A stretch of 64,000 nucleotides of DNA, taken from contig JACMZG010001914.1 of NCBI GenBank assembly GCA_018340805.1, positions 46,378,953 to 46,442,952 of the forward strand, written 5' to 3'. A program made the position numbers and the translations under genes. This stretch comes from Microvelia longipes (Eukaryota; Arthropoda; Insecta; Hemiptera; Veliidae). Of this stretch, positions 12,744 through 24,335 are shown piece after piece. Below the pieces are notes generated by a model. That model did not search any database. It was not told the DNA's origin and saw only the letters and a program-made list of their open reading frames with translations. Each line of letters begins with the position of its first letter. Positions within the stretch are counted from its first letter, which is position 1.

Positions 12744-13171
12744 TATTAACTTTGACAACCTATAACTGTTCATCGACGTACAAGGAAAAGTATCGTGGTA
12801 CCCCGTACCCAATATTTTATTTATTTTTATTGTACCCGTAATTTTTCTATGATTGATTATAAGATAAAAAGAGGTAGGATGTGAGGTCAAAACATTGACT
12901 AGTGTGCGAGGAAGTTTGGTACGCTTACTTGACCATAGCGTGACGCTACCGGCTCCCATACTCAGGTTCATTGCCATACCTTCATCTTCTTTCCAGTCTA
13001 TTTTTAATCATAAAACACACTATTTCTGACGTCTAACTAGTTGTTTCAGGCTCCAACTGTTTCCAAGTCATGCAATATTGGTTTAAATGCCTTTGACCTT
13101 CAGTGCCTTTTGATCTTTTCAAATGTGGGATGCTGCATTATTTTTCATTTACTGTTTTTTAATATAATTGT
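12744..13171. other. Non-coding stretch
   Basis: No gene seen. GGTACCCCGTACCCA at 12797 is another fragment of the TACCTCGG-family edge. Confidence 0.45.
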
Positions 13172-13622
13172 TTCAGATTTTCTCTTTGCAACTTAGTTAG
13201 GGCTTATTTTTCAGATTTTTTCTTTTTGCAACTCGGTTAGGGCTTATTTTCAGATTTTCTTCTTTGCAACTCGGTTAGGGCTTATGTTTCAGATTTTCTT
13301 CTTTGCAACTCAGTTAGGGCTTATGTTTCAGATTTTCTTCTTTGAACTCAGTTAGGGTTAGGCTGTAATTTTCTTCTTTGCAACTCAGTTAGGGCTTATG
13401 GTTCAGATTTTCTTCTTTGAACCTCAGTTAGGGCTTAGGTTGTAATTTTTCTTTGCAACTCAGTTAGGGCTTATGGTTCAGATTTTCTTCTTTGCAACTC
13501 GGTTAGGGCTTATGGTTCAGATTTTCTTCTTTGCAACTCGGTTAGGGCTTATGTTTCAGATTTTATTCTTTGCAACTCGGTTAGGGCTTATGTTTCAGAT
13601 TTTCTTCTTTGCAACTCGGTTT
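13172..13622. repeat. 39-bp minisatellite
   Basis: About 11 copies with cores TTTGCAACTCGGTTAGGGCT and TATGTTTCAGATTTTCTTC. The TTAGGG within the unit is part of a 39-bp period and is not a telomeric array. Confidence 0.95.
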
Positions 13623-13737
13623 TGAGGTTTTTGGAAGGACTAAATTGAAGGAAGAGAGGAGGTTGACTTCACAAAGCATCATTGTTCCAAAAATATATAT
13701 CTTGTGTTGTTACTTACTTAGCTATATGAAATTAAAA

Positions 13738-14278
13738 AATCGGGTATGGGGTACCTCGGAACATTTCCTTACCCTTCGGACTCGCTTCGCTCGTCCTCAG
13801 AATAGGATGGTTACCAGTGGCTAGAGTTATGACTCGGACTCGCTTCGCTCGTCCTCAGAATAGGAAGGTTACCAGTGGCCTAGAGTTTATGTACTTCGGA
13901 CTCGCTTCGCTCGTCCTCAGAATAGGAAGGTTACCAGTGGCCTAGAGTTTATGTACTTCGGACTCGCTTCGCTCGTCCTCAGAATAGGAAGGTTAGCAAA
14001 TGGCCTAGGGTTTTTAAACTTCCGAGGTACCCGTACCCGTATAAAAAGCATACAAGAACGTTAAACTTCGACTGATTTTTTTACCTATCTAGCATAAACA
14101 CAGTGGGAGTTATGCGTGACACAGACACACACACACAGACATCAAGCTGAAATCGGTTTAGATGGTCCTAAAAACACCTAAAATGGATAATTCAAGTGAA
14201 ATCTCGGATTAAAATTTTTGGGTGAAACTAATACTTTTCCTCTATATACCTTCTGTATGAAGGTGAGGAAAAGTAAAA
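13738..14278 (+). mobile_element. TACCTCGG-family element, copy with internal array
   Basis: Head GGTACCTCGGAACATTTCC at 13749, then GGACTCGCTTCGCTCGTCC. The tail has a CA-rich stretch (ACACACACACAGAC, 14126) followed by the family's AACACCTAAAATGGATAATTC and the terminal TGAGGAAAAGTAAAA. The family has no coding capacity, so it is a non-autonomous element. Confidence 0.75.
13771..14020. repeat. 62-bp tandem repeat inside the TACCTCGG-family element
   Basis: Four copies (the second truncated) of a unit beginning TTCGGACTCGCTTCGCTCGT and continuing through CAGAATAGGAAGGTTACC. The unit is itself the head of the family, so it was amplified within the element. Confidence 0.93.
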
Positions 14279-14501
14279 ATCAAATCGCAAAAAAACTTGG
14301 AAGTTAAAAAGTAGAAGGATTTTAATAATAATAAGCGTCTATTGAACCTGCAGCTCGAACACGACTACTGTAAGCTATTAACCTAAAAATCTTTTGTCCA
14401 AAACTTTAAATGGGATGTCATCACGAAGTCTTTGCATCTGCTTTGGTGGTTTTTCTGCTCACTAAGTGTTATGAAAGGTATTTTCCTAGACTTTACGGAT
14501 C

Positions 14502-14840
14502 GTGAATTATCAGTTTGATTTTTGTGAGTGTCGTCAATATGGGTCTTGAGTTATGAAGTTCAGTTTGATCTTAGTGAGTGTGGTCAATATGGGTCTTGAA
14601 TTATGAAGTTCAGTTTGATCTTAGTGAGTGTGGTAATATGGGTCTGAATTATGAAGTTCAGTTTGATCTTAGTGAGTGTGGTCAATATGGGTCTTGAATT
14701 ATGAAGTTCAGTTTGATCTTAGTGAGTGTGGTCAATATGGGTCTTGAATTATGAAGTTCAGTTTGATCTTAGTGAGTGTGGTCAATATGGGTCTTGAATT
14801 ATAAAGTTCAGTTTGATCTTGTGAGTGTGGTCAATATGGG
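14502..14840. repeat. 50-bp minisatellite
   Basis: Six to seven copies, cores GAAGTTCAGTTTGATCTTAG and TGTGGTCAATATGGGTCTTG, running directly into an (AT)n tract. Confidence 0.95.
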
Positions 14841-14973
<133 letters not shown>

Positions 14974-15064
14974 TCTCTTCGTCTGTGAAAGAACTTAAAC
15001 AGTTCGAAACGTTACGTTTTTATAGTAAGTTTTCTAAATGTCTCTATTATTTCTCTATAATTAA

Positions 15065-15065
<1 letters not shown>

Positions 15066-15133
<68 letters not shown>

Positions 15134-15142
15134 ATATATATT
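15066..15142. repeat. (AT)n microsatellite
   Basis: Nearly pure AT dinucleotide run, about 100 bp after the preceding one. Confidence 0.97.
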
Positions 15143-16186
15143 AATGGAATAAATAGGTAGACTTAGGTTTATTTTGATAAGACTATTATAAAACTATTAG
15201 AATTATTAATATTAAGCTGGATCGAGTTAGTGCTTCGGATAATTACTAGCAGGTATTCAAGGTAGTTAAACTGATATTCTTACTGTCTGAGGACAAGCGA
15301 AGCGAGTCCGAAGTGTTGAGTATAAATCCCAATGTACGTACTCTGAACCCATGATTGGAAAAGTTCTGAATCTTATCCCGTCGTAAGTTTACAAACTTTA
15401 ACTTATAATTTTTTGAAATCAAAAGTAGAATGTATGAGTATTGCAAGCTTCCTTGTGATATAATATTTCCAACCAGTAGTTTAATTCTCCAAAAAATACT
15501 GAAATAAAATAACATACGAAATATTTATTGAAAACCTACAATTTTCCATCGAGTTATTACTCTCATGAGGGCACTTATAATTCGTCTATATAATTTAACA
15601 TTTTCGAATTTCCTATTACATGGTCATTTATAGGTGATTCGGGTCATTTTATGACTGTTTTGTAACAGGCTTGTTTTAGTTTAAAATATGCGGTCTAAAT
15701 GTTAGAGTGCAAAACTTATGTCAGGCGGGAAGTGTAGTTCCAGATTGTGACTGCAGAGGGCGTGCCTGACGTGAACACTTGAGGTGAAAGTGAACACTTA
15801 ACTACTAATTATCTTCTTCTTCTTCCTGCATTAACTTATTTGTCATAATAAGTCAGTTGTCCCGCCAATTGAAGTAAAAAATAAGAAGAAGAATGATTGT
15901 TGAACATTTTAATGCCGCATATTTTTACGTAAGATATCTATTAATGTTTATTTTATAGAGAGAGAACCACTTTATTTACAAATATAAATCTACTCGAGTT
16001 TTCCTTATGTGATGGAATTCTTTAATTATTTATTTATATAATAATCAAAATTATTTTATTTATCCATTAGTATTTATTTACTGCCTCTGTGGTTTTTATC
16101 GTATAAGAACTTCGGCTCCGTATCCGTTTCGTAACCTGGACTATGCTCTAAAATTATATTAAATAGTATTTGCTTTTAAAAGATTT
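15143..16186. other. Non-coding stretch with a reversed TACCTCGG-family head fragment
   Basis: CTGAGGACAAGCGAAGCGAG at 15287 is the reverse complement of the TACCTCGG-family head core. The minus-strand frame 15246-15515 passes through it and is not a gene. The remainder is AT-rich without a recognised feature. Confidence 0.5.
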
Positions 16187-16268
16187 CGACAACTTTAGTT
16201 AGCACTTAGAGCAGTGTGGATTCAACCCTACTGAGGTGTTTCCCGCAAGGCAAATACCGGGCCAAAGA
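16187..16268 (+). mobile_element. SINE family 1, partial copy (3' half)
   Basis: ACAACTTTAG, then CACTTAGAGCA and TGAGGTGTTTCCCGCAAGG, match in order the body of the SINE copies at 2521 and 46559. The tRNA head and the last part are missing. The foldback element at 16278 follows directly. Confidence 0.6.
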
Positions 16269-16277
16269 ACCCTGGAT

Positions 16278-16578
16278 CCGGTTCATGCTTTAGAACCTAA
16301 GCAGTTACTCAATTGTCAAGCACTGCTCGTAACTCATTTTGTCTGTATTTTTCAAAGGAAATGTGCATAATTATCCAGTTGATTATGCAAAACTATGCCT
16401 CTAAAATTAGAAGTACGCACTATTATTTGCAGTACTTTAAAGCTTAGTTACATATCTTTAAGCTTAGTCAGTTATCTTTAAAGGTTTTAGCGCATTTTCT
16501 TTGAAAAATACAGACAAAATGAGTTACGAGCAGTGCTTGATAATTGAGTAACTGCTTAGGTTCTAAAGCATGAACCGG
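16278..16578. mobile_element. Foldback element, about 90-bp arms
   Basis: The left arm 16278-16368 (CCGGTTCATGCTTTAGAACC onward, with GCACTGCTCGTAACTCATTT) is an almost exact inverted copy of 16492-16578. The 120-bp interior is unrelated. This is typical of a MITE. Confidence 0.85.
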
Positions 16579-17542
16579 AACCACGCAATGGGCATGGTTC
16601 TTGCATAAGCAAGAAATGGGTTGTTAAGCACGGAAACACATTCTAAATTAAATTTGCCCGACAGCGGACCACCGCACCGGAATTATTTATTCACCGGACT
16701 TCTCTGTTGATGTCCTAATAATGTTCAACTGAAAGTTCTATACTTATCAAGTAATATAATTTATAATTCATACATTTATTTCTACCCTCGTCACGAATGA
16801 TAAAGCACCACGAGAAGACTGTAAGTACTTTAGGCTTGAAGCTAAGTATTGCTTTTTAAGGATGAAAAAGATAAAAAATTTAATATCTATTTAACTTTTG
16901 AAAGTAATAAATATTGTAATTGAAGTCATTATATATTACCTAGAGATGAGGGCATTGCATACTTTGCCTTGGTTACTATTCTAAAACAAGTTTTTAAGAA
17001 CTGTTAAGCACGCAAACTATTGAAATATTTTATAGACTAGCCAATTACCTTTGGGATCAAGTAGCGGATCATGTGTTCCAGAATTTATGTTTAGATATAA
17101 AGCTACATATTTATTATTAGTAGTCATATATAATGTTCTGTAATTATATAATTTATCCATACTTTAAAACTATATGCACATGTATAATTTACTATCCATA
17201 TAAATATGTTATTTACCTTATTACCTGATGAAGTATTTTCTTCAGCTATCCACGAAGATAAGGAGAGTTATGTACGCTTAGGAATGCCGGGACTTGCCTG
17301 AAATTCACTCCAGGTAAGTTTTTTTGGCCTTGGGTGTTTTTGAACTTCGCGACCCCTCAAGACTTCATGGCCCTTCTACGGCTTTTATAATTATCTACAC
17401 AACTCATAAAAGTTTGTTGATATATTGTGTAAATATGATCACGCATTCTTTTTCATTAAAAGGAGAAATGAGAAATGATATTTTTTGCCATAAGTTTGGC
17501 AAAGAGGATTTGATGTTGATGTTAAAAAATATTATAAAATAA
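16579..17542. other. Non-coding stretch
   Basis: No supported gene. The plus-strand frame 17324-17542 has a mixed composition and no domain. It lies back to back with the candidate minus-strand exon at 17543. Confidence 0.45.
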
Positions 17543-17691
17543 TTAATACAGACGTGCTTTTGCCGGTATCTTGGAAATCTGAGAACCTTTTGTAACTATT
17601 ATTTGATCTACGAATATTTGTTCTATGAGATCATTCCAATTATCTCTTTCTACAAGCAAAACTCTGTTAGCGCGAAGTCTCGACATAAAAT
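17543..17691 (-). CDS. Candidate 3'-terminal exon, unknown protein
   Basis: On the minus strand, a polypyrimidine-like TTTTTATTCAG (ending at 17692) is followed by an open stretch of 48 codons and TAA at 17543-17545. The peptide is balanced in composition, unlike most spurious frames here: it includes MSRLRANRVLLVERDNWNDL, then IEQIFVDQIIVTKGSQ, and ends KIPAKARLY. The acceptor would be phase 1. The same frame continues upstream to 17878, but that part lies in a TACCTCGG-family head and is not believed. I do not recognise a domain and see no partner exon nearby, so this may be an exon of a gene with large introns or a relic of a transposon protein. Confidence 0.3.
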
Positions 17692-17713
17692 CTGAATAAA
17701 AATTCGGTTTGAA

Positions 17714-17778
17714 GGTACCTCGGAACTTTTCCTCACTACATCGGATTCGCTTCACATGTCCTCTGAATATAGGAGTCG
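17714..17778 (+). mobile_element. TACCTCGG-family head fragment
   Basis: GGTACCTCGGAACTTTTCCT followed by ATCGGATTCGCTTCACATG, matching the 5' part of the copies at 38683 and 44285. No tail follows. Confidence 0.65.
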
Positions 17779-18119
17779 AAACATCACGTGCCCTACTGCC
17801 AGTCTGAGCTTTCCTGCCTTTGAAACCATACTGCAGAAACATGTATTTTTTATGTGATCTGCTATTAAGGGTCTTCAATTTTGCCTAAACCTAGTTTTAT
17901 ATGGGTTAGGGCATAGAGATATTATTACTAGAGGGGCCCTTTAGGTTAAATTGTGAAACATCGAAAAAGTAACCTGATTACCTTCGATTGTAAATACAAT
18001 CAAATAATCAGTAACTAACTTATTTATAGGAGAATGTTAAAAAAACAAATCAAAACATAAAGAATTTCCGGGAGCCAAAATCAATTGATTTATTATAACC
18101 TTAACTTATTCTTGAAGGA
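17779..18119. other. Non-coding stretch
   Basis: No ORF or repeat of note. Confidence 0.4.
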
Positions 18120-18380
18120 GTTTTCAATGAGGTTACACAGAGCCCCTAAGAGCCCCAAAAAGAGATAGACTATGTCCCCTCTATGGGTTAGGGATCTTTT
18201 ACGAGTACTAGACACCGCACAGGCTCGGAACCACCGGGTTAACGTCCCTTTAATGGCATCGTGAAAGGGTTTCCATTCTTCGCATGAAAATCCTAGAGGT
18301 CCTGACTGGGATCGAACCCGGACTGTTTAGATGGCAGGCGCACGCGCTAACTATAACATCACCGACAAACCAGCCCGAGG
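18120..18380 (-). mobile_element. tRNA-derived SINE, family 2
   Basis: Read on the minus strand, an A-box-like block (TAGTTAGCGCG, about 18343-18353) is followed by a good B-box CCGGGTTCGATCCC (18308-18321) and a body with GACGTTAACCCGGTGGTTCC. The spacing suits a polymerase III tRNA-type promoter. The body differs from family 1. Confidence 0.65.
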
Positions 18381-18492
18381 CCATATTGACTACGTAATAA
18401 AATCAAAGAGCTGATCACCTATAATGAGATTAACTGTCGTTTCTTCTCTAATCAGAGTTTGTCTATCCTTCCTACAACACTACATCCAATGC

Positions 18493-18815
18493 TAGACAGA
18501 TCGCGACATGTGTCAGAAATGTTGTTATACCGCTTGCGTTATGTTATACCGCAGATCGCGACATGCGTCAGAAATGTTATGTTATACCGCAGATCGCGAC
18601 ATGCGTCAGAAATGTTATGTTATACCGCAGATCGCGACATGCGTCAGAAATGTTAATTTATACCGCTTGCGTTATGTTATACCGCAGATCGCGACATGCG
18701 TCAGAAATGTTATGTTTTACCGCAGATCGCGACATGCGTCAGAAACGTTATGTTATACCGCAAACCGCCACATGCGTCAGAAACGTTATGTTATACCGCT
18801 TGCGTCTTTCACTCG
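18493..18815. repeat. 38-bp minisatellite
   Basis: About eight copies with core GCAGATCGCGACATGCGTCA followed by GAAATGTTATGTTATACC. Two copies are extended by a CTTGCGTTATGTTATACC block, a second-level variation. Plus-strand ORFs here are artefacts. Confidence 0.95.
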
Positions 18816-18888
18816 ACTTTTCATAAAAACTAAATTGTAAGTTAAACAAAACCTAATATGTTGTAACATGCCTGTCTTGCTAGCACTA

Positions 18889-19018
18889 TTAAATTCCTCC
18901 AAATAGTTGTGTTTTAAGTTAAACTATTACCAAATTCCTCCAAATAGTTGTGTTTCAAGTTAAACTATTACCAAATTCCTCCAAATAGTTGTGTTTTAAG
19001 TTAAACTATTACCAAATT
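18889..19018. repeat. 41-bp tandem repeat, three copies
   Basis: Three nearly identical copies of AAATTCCTCCAAATAGTTGT plus GTTTTAAGTTAAACTATTACC-like remainder; only one or two substitutions are visible. Confidence 0.95.
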
Positions 19019-20307
19019 ATTAATTAAATCATTTCCTTTGTTTCAGGTAATTTCATTTGTATTTATACTTCATTGGCGGAAGGTGACACAATTATTTAAT
19101 TATTTAACTGAATTTATAAATTCAGCTTTTAATTTTCTTTATGTTTTCGCAAAAGATGAATAGACATTAAAACTAAATAAGTTTATTGCATTGCTTATCA
19201 ATCTAATATTATTATTTGTCTAATGTATTTAGAGACACTAAAGAAACAAGATAATTTATTAAAATTTTTACTAATCTCTGCAGTGTCCGTATTTAATACA
19301 TTAGCATCATATGGAGACCAAAACCACAAACAAAATTAGTATTGTTATTATTAGTATTGGTTTTTTTTTTTAGTACTATTTTTTTCTCTTTCACCAATTA
19401 ATTAGTTCCAACTATTATTGTATTATTCAAAAAAGGGTTTCAACTTATTTCATTTTACAAATCAAAATCGACATTATATATATAAATAATTGTACATAAA
19501 AATAATTAAAAATCGTTTAATTGATGACTATATAACAATATCTGATCACGAAAATTACATTCACTTTTAAATTTGTTATAATATATCCTTGGAAGGTTTA
19601 ACACAAAAATACTCGATAAAATCATCGTCTCTTTTTACTTTTTATAAAGTTATCAAACAATAAATGGTAGAAAGGTAAGCAGAAGATTTGACTTTGAACG
19701 GGGAATGTCAAGGTCCGGTCTGTCAACGAGATGTTGTGACATCTTCCTTTGTTGGAGATTGGAAGGAATTTGAAGTTGGACTTTGGCCTGGCCCTTCAAG
19801 TCTTACAGTTCAATTACTTTAATTAGTGTTCTTGTTTAAGAACTCAATTTGAGTTCGATATAGAGTCACGATGTATTGACATGCTAGAGAGGATCGTATT
19901 GAACGTGAAGATTGTTTACGTCGTCTGAATGAGTTATTAGAAGTTATTGTTATCGGTTACATTGGAACTGTTTGGTTACGTGAAAGATGCTTTCGTGTTC
20001 AATCTCTTTAGATTTTGTTTTCAATTTTAAATCTTGAAGAGGTTTGAAGTGATTTTTGAGTTCCCATTGACTCCTGTGTTTACAACCAATGTTTTCAAGT
20101 AGCTCTGCTCTTCTGTTTTAAAATGCATTCTTATATTTACTTGCTAGTTAAAATATTCACCAAATCTATTGGTAAATTCCTACAACGTGAAAATTAACCT
20201 AATTATCTATTTGTATACCAGGTTTAAAAAAAATCTTGCGTTAGCTTAAGATTGGTGGATCATAGGTAAACCTCTTAGATAAAATCATAGGTTATCTAAT
20301 GATTTTT
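19019..20307. other. Non-coding stretch
   Basis: AT-rich with one less biased block near 19690-19990. No ORF or known repeat was recognised there. Confidence 0.45.
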
Positions 20308-22410
20308 GTACTGAGGAGCTGTACTGAGGAGCATACATACCTACTGTACTGAGGAGCATACATACCTACTGTACTGAGTACTGAGGAGTACTGTACTGAG
20401 GAGTAACTACTGCTCTGCTGAGGAGCCATACATACCTACTAGTATACTGAGGAGCCATACATACCTACCTATTGTACTGAGGAGCATACATACCTGTACT
20501 GTACTGAGGAGCTGTAGAGCCATACATACCTACTGTGTACTGAGGAGGTTATACCTACTGTACTGAGGAGCCATACATACCTACTACTGTACTGAGGAGC
20601 CATACTACCTACTGTACTGAAGAGCATACATACCCTCTGTACTGAGGAGCCATACATACCTACTGTACTGAGGAGCATACATACCTTCTGTACTGAGGAG
20701 CATACATACCTACTGTACTGAGTACCTACTGTACTGAGAAGACTGTACTTATGAGGGCATACATACCTACTGTACTGAGGAGCATATACCTACGTGTACT
20801 GTACATGTACTAGGACTACACCTACTGTACTGAGGGAGCATACATACCTACTGTACTGAGGAGCATACATACCTACTGTACTGAGGAGCATATATACCCT
20901 GAACTGAGGAGCATACTACCTACTGTACTAAGGAGCATACATACCTTCTGTACTGAGGAGTGCCAACTGACTGTACTGAGGAGCATACATTACCCTTACT
21001 GTACTGAGGAGGAAGCCATACATACTGTACTGAGGAGTATACTGAGAGCCATACCCTACTGTACCCTGAGGTTACTGTACATAGCCATACATACCTACTG
21101 AGGAATCACCTTCTGTACTGAAACCTACTGTCCTACTGTACTGAGGAGCATACATACCTACTGTACTGAGGAGCATACATACCTACTGTCTGAGGAGCAT
21201 AACCCTACCTACTGTACTGAGGGCATACATCTACTGTACTGAGGAGCTCATACATACCTACTGTACTGCTACTACCTGAGGAGATTTAATGAACTGAGGA
21301 GCATACATACTACTGTACTGAGGAGCATACCTACCTACTGTACTGAGGAGCCATACAACCTACTGTACTGAGGAGCATACATTACCTACTGTACTGAGGA
21401 GCATACATACCTTCTGTACTGAGGAGCATCATACTACTGTAACTAAGGGAGCATACTACTGTACTGAGGAGCATACATACCTACTGTACTGAGGAGCTTA
21501 CATACCTACTGTACTGAGGAGCTTACGTACATTACCTACTCTGAGAGAGTATGATGAGGAGCATACATACCCTTGACTGAGGAGCATACATACTACTGTA
21601 CTAAGAGCTACATCCTTCTGTACTGAGGAGAAATACCTACTGTATGAGAGTTACGAGGATACATAGCCTACACTGAGGACTAACCTACTGTACTGAGGAG
21701 CATACATACCTACTGCACTAGACTGTACTGAGGTTACTGAGGAGCCTTACCTACCTACTGTACTGAGGGCATCTACTACTGAGGACCATGCATACTATGA
21801 CTCAGGAGCGTACCTACCCTTGTACTGAGGACTGAGGAGCGTACCACCTACTGTACTGAGGAGTACTACTGAGAGCGTACACGTACCTACTGTACTGAGG
21901 AGCATACATACCTACTGTACTGAGGAGCCATACATACCTACTGTACTGGAGCATACATACCTACTGTAGTGAGGAGCCTATTACCTACCTACTTAATAGC
22001 TTGTATGAAATAACCTACTGTACTGAGAGCCATACATACTACTGTTACTTATGAGGAGTTACATACTATACCTTACTGTACTGAGGAGCTACTACCACTG
22101 TACTGAGAGCACATACATGTACTAGCCATACATACATACTTTTGAGGGGCATACATACTACTGTAGTGAGAGCATACATACCTACTGTTACTGAAGAGCA
22201 ATACATACCTCTGTACTGAGGAGCCGCATACATACCTACTGTACTAAAGGAGCTACATACCTTCTTGTACTGAGGAGCATACTACCTACTGTACTGAAAG
22301 AGCTACATAATCTACTGTACTGAGAAGCCATACATACCGTACTGTACACTGAGGAGCATACATACCTACTGTACTGAGGAGCTACATACCTACTGTACAG
22401 AGAAGCATAT
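20308..22410. repeat. 25-bp satellite-like array (2.1 kb)
   Basis: The largest array of the window: around 80 copies of a 25-bp unit with core TGTACTGAGGAGCATACATA. Many copies have 1-5 base indels or rearrangements, which is far messier than the other arrays. Short frames on either strand within it are artefacts. Confidence 0.97.
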
Positions 22411-23014
22411 ATTATTAAATGTAATTCTTTGCCCACTCATTGTTTCTTTAAATGGGTATCTATGGGTTCTTTAAAATATGGTAATACTGTACCCTTTCAA
22501 TTAATCTTTATAATTAATTAGTTGATTTCATAACAATTACAATATTCTATGTTATCAGAGAACTTTTACTATTAAGTATACAAATCTAGAGCAACCTATT
22601 TATTTTTAATGTATCCTTTATTACGGTTCATCGTTATATAAAAGACAAAGAGGAAAAACCTTTTTTGATGAAAACGTTATAAAGGTTAATACAAAAAGTT
22701 ATAAAAAGAAAGAAAATGCGCGCGGTCATGGGCTCTAGTGCACATGATCCTGTTAGCCTTTACAAAGGTTTCCTAGTGACACTTCCTTTAGCAGAAAATG
22801 GATTAGAAGTGACCAGAAGAACCTCTAAACCAGATGCAAAGCTTCTGGGCTTCATTCTAATTAAATTCCTTTATCGACCATCGGAAGACTTTATAAATTC
22901 TGTTATAACTAATGAGATCATAAAACATAGTGCTTGCTTATTAACAAGTAAATCTATAGTGCTAAGCTTGTCAGCTAAAATATTGTTTTTTTACTAGTAA
23001 AAGAATTTTTTTTG
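22411..23014. other. Stretch with a weak open frame
   Basis: A plus-strand open frame at 22716-22997 (93 codons) starts MRAVMGSSAHDPVSLYKGF and is GC-richer than its flanks. It has no recognised domain or splice context and its end is hydrophobic low-complexity. It could be an exon or old transposon sequence, so it is left uncalled. Confidence 0.3.
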
Positions 23015-23500
23015 GGTTTACTGACTTTGGACTTTGACCATAATTACTTTATTTAATCTTATTCTTTACTGACTTTGAACCTAACTATGCCATAATTACT
23101 TTATTTTAATTTTATTCTTTACTGACTTTCGATAATTGACCTTACTTTTTAATCTTATTCTTTACTGACTTTGGACTAACTATGACCATAATTACTTTCT
23201 TTTAATCTTATTCTTTACTGACTTTGATAACTAGACCATAATTACTTATTTTAATCTTTTCTGATGACTTTGAACTACTATGACCAATTACTTACTTTTA
23301 TCTTTTCGTTTCTGACTTTGGGACTATGCCATAATTACTTACTTTTCAATCTTATTCGTTTATGACTTTGACTAAACTATTGACCATATTACTTATTTTA
23401 TCTTATTTTTACTTGCGTTCGATACGTATGACCATAATTACTTGTATTTTATCTTATTCTCTACTGACGACGTTGGACTAGTTTGACCATAATCTTTTAT
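23015..23500. repeat. About 53-bp degenerate minisatellite
   Basis: About nine copies with cores GACCATAATTACTTTATTTT and CTTATTCTTTACTGACTTTG. Decay and indels increase towards the right end. Confidence 0.9.
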
Positions 23501-24257
23501 GTTATTTATTTTGATGCTAAAGTTGACCGTGTCTATAACCGTATGTTTTTATCACTCTGGCGCGTTATTTAAGTAAAAGGACCGTAGAGGCATCATGCAC
23601 CTACCTTAAGTTGTTACCTCCCTGTGGAGCGTACGGAATCGGTGTTTCGTTTTTATATCTAGAATAAATGGCTTTATGAGTTCTTTTCAGCAGAAAAAAT
23701 AGCGTATCATTAATGGTAGCTATCTATTTCAGCAACTTGTGGCATTTCAGGCCTTTTTAACATAATCTTAAAATACATCTCACATTAACTAATTAGGAAC
23801 ACACTTATACAAATTTAAAAGAGCTAACAAGAATAATTATTAAACATTTGACAAAAATTACGCTTTAAAAAAAGGGACTAATAATTTTATTCTTTTGTTA
23901 GCCTTTTTAAATTTTTTAAAGTGTGGTTTTGATTAGTTGTATTGTGGTTTGTATAGTTCTTAAGGATTTATATTTAACAGCTGAAAGATGGCCCAGAGTT
24001 GGCTTGATATATAGCTACCATTATGATGCGCTGGTTTTATTGTTGAGTATAGGGGAACTTTAGATAGCATTTTATTCTAGTTTTGTAAATGTGAGTTTTA
24101 TGATGATCTTTATTCAAGTGTTCCAGTATGTTCCAAACTCGTTTGATCTTACAGAACGGGGTTTTACTGCGTCGCAAATGGGCTTCTTTAGGTACCAATG
24201 TCGAACCGCTGTCAAGTTATAAGGCTAAAAATGAAGGAGAAATTTGAGAGTAATTAG
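23501..24257. other. Non-coding stretch with a small inverted repeat
   Basis: An inverted repeat at about 23809-23917 pairs AAATTTAAAAGAGCTAACAAG with TTTGTTAGCCTTTTTAAATTT-type sequence. No gene is seen up to the gap. Confidence 0.5.
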
Positions 24258-24335
24258 NNNNNNNNNNNNNNNNNNNNNNNNNNNNNNNNNNNNNNNNNNN
24301 NNNNNNNNNNNNNNNNNNNNNNNNNNNNNNNNNNN
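24258..24335. other. Assembly gap (78 N)
   Basis: A run of 78 undetermined bases. The exact run length may be an estimate from scaffolding or masking. Confidence 0.99.

Noticed and set aside
12308..12977. Several frames of 62-100 codons on both strands
   Set aside because: They read through a palindromic MITE and its flanks.
13172..13622. TTAGGG motifs suggesting an interstitial telomere array
   Set aside because: TTAGGG occurs once per 39-bp unit and never in direct succession.
18300..18380. A functional tRNA gene on the minus strand
   Set aside because: Good B-box, but no complete cloverleaf, and it is followed by a SINE-like body.
20308..22410. A CRISPR-like array because of regular 25-bp repeats
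   Set aside because: There are no unique spacers, the repeats are contiguous and degenerate, and the sequence is eukaryotic in character.
22716..22997. A 93-codon plus-strand frame
   Set aside because: Somewhat protein-like at the start, but no domain, no splice context and a low-complexity end; insufficient for a gene call.
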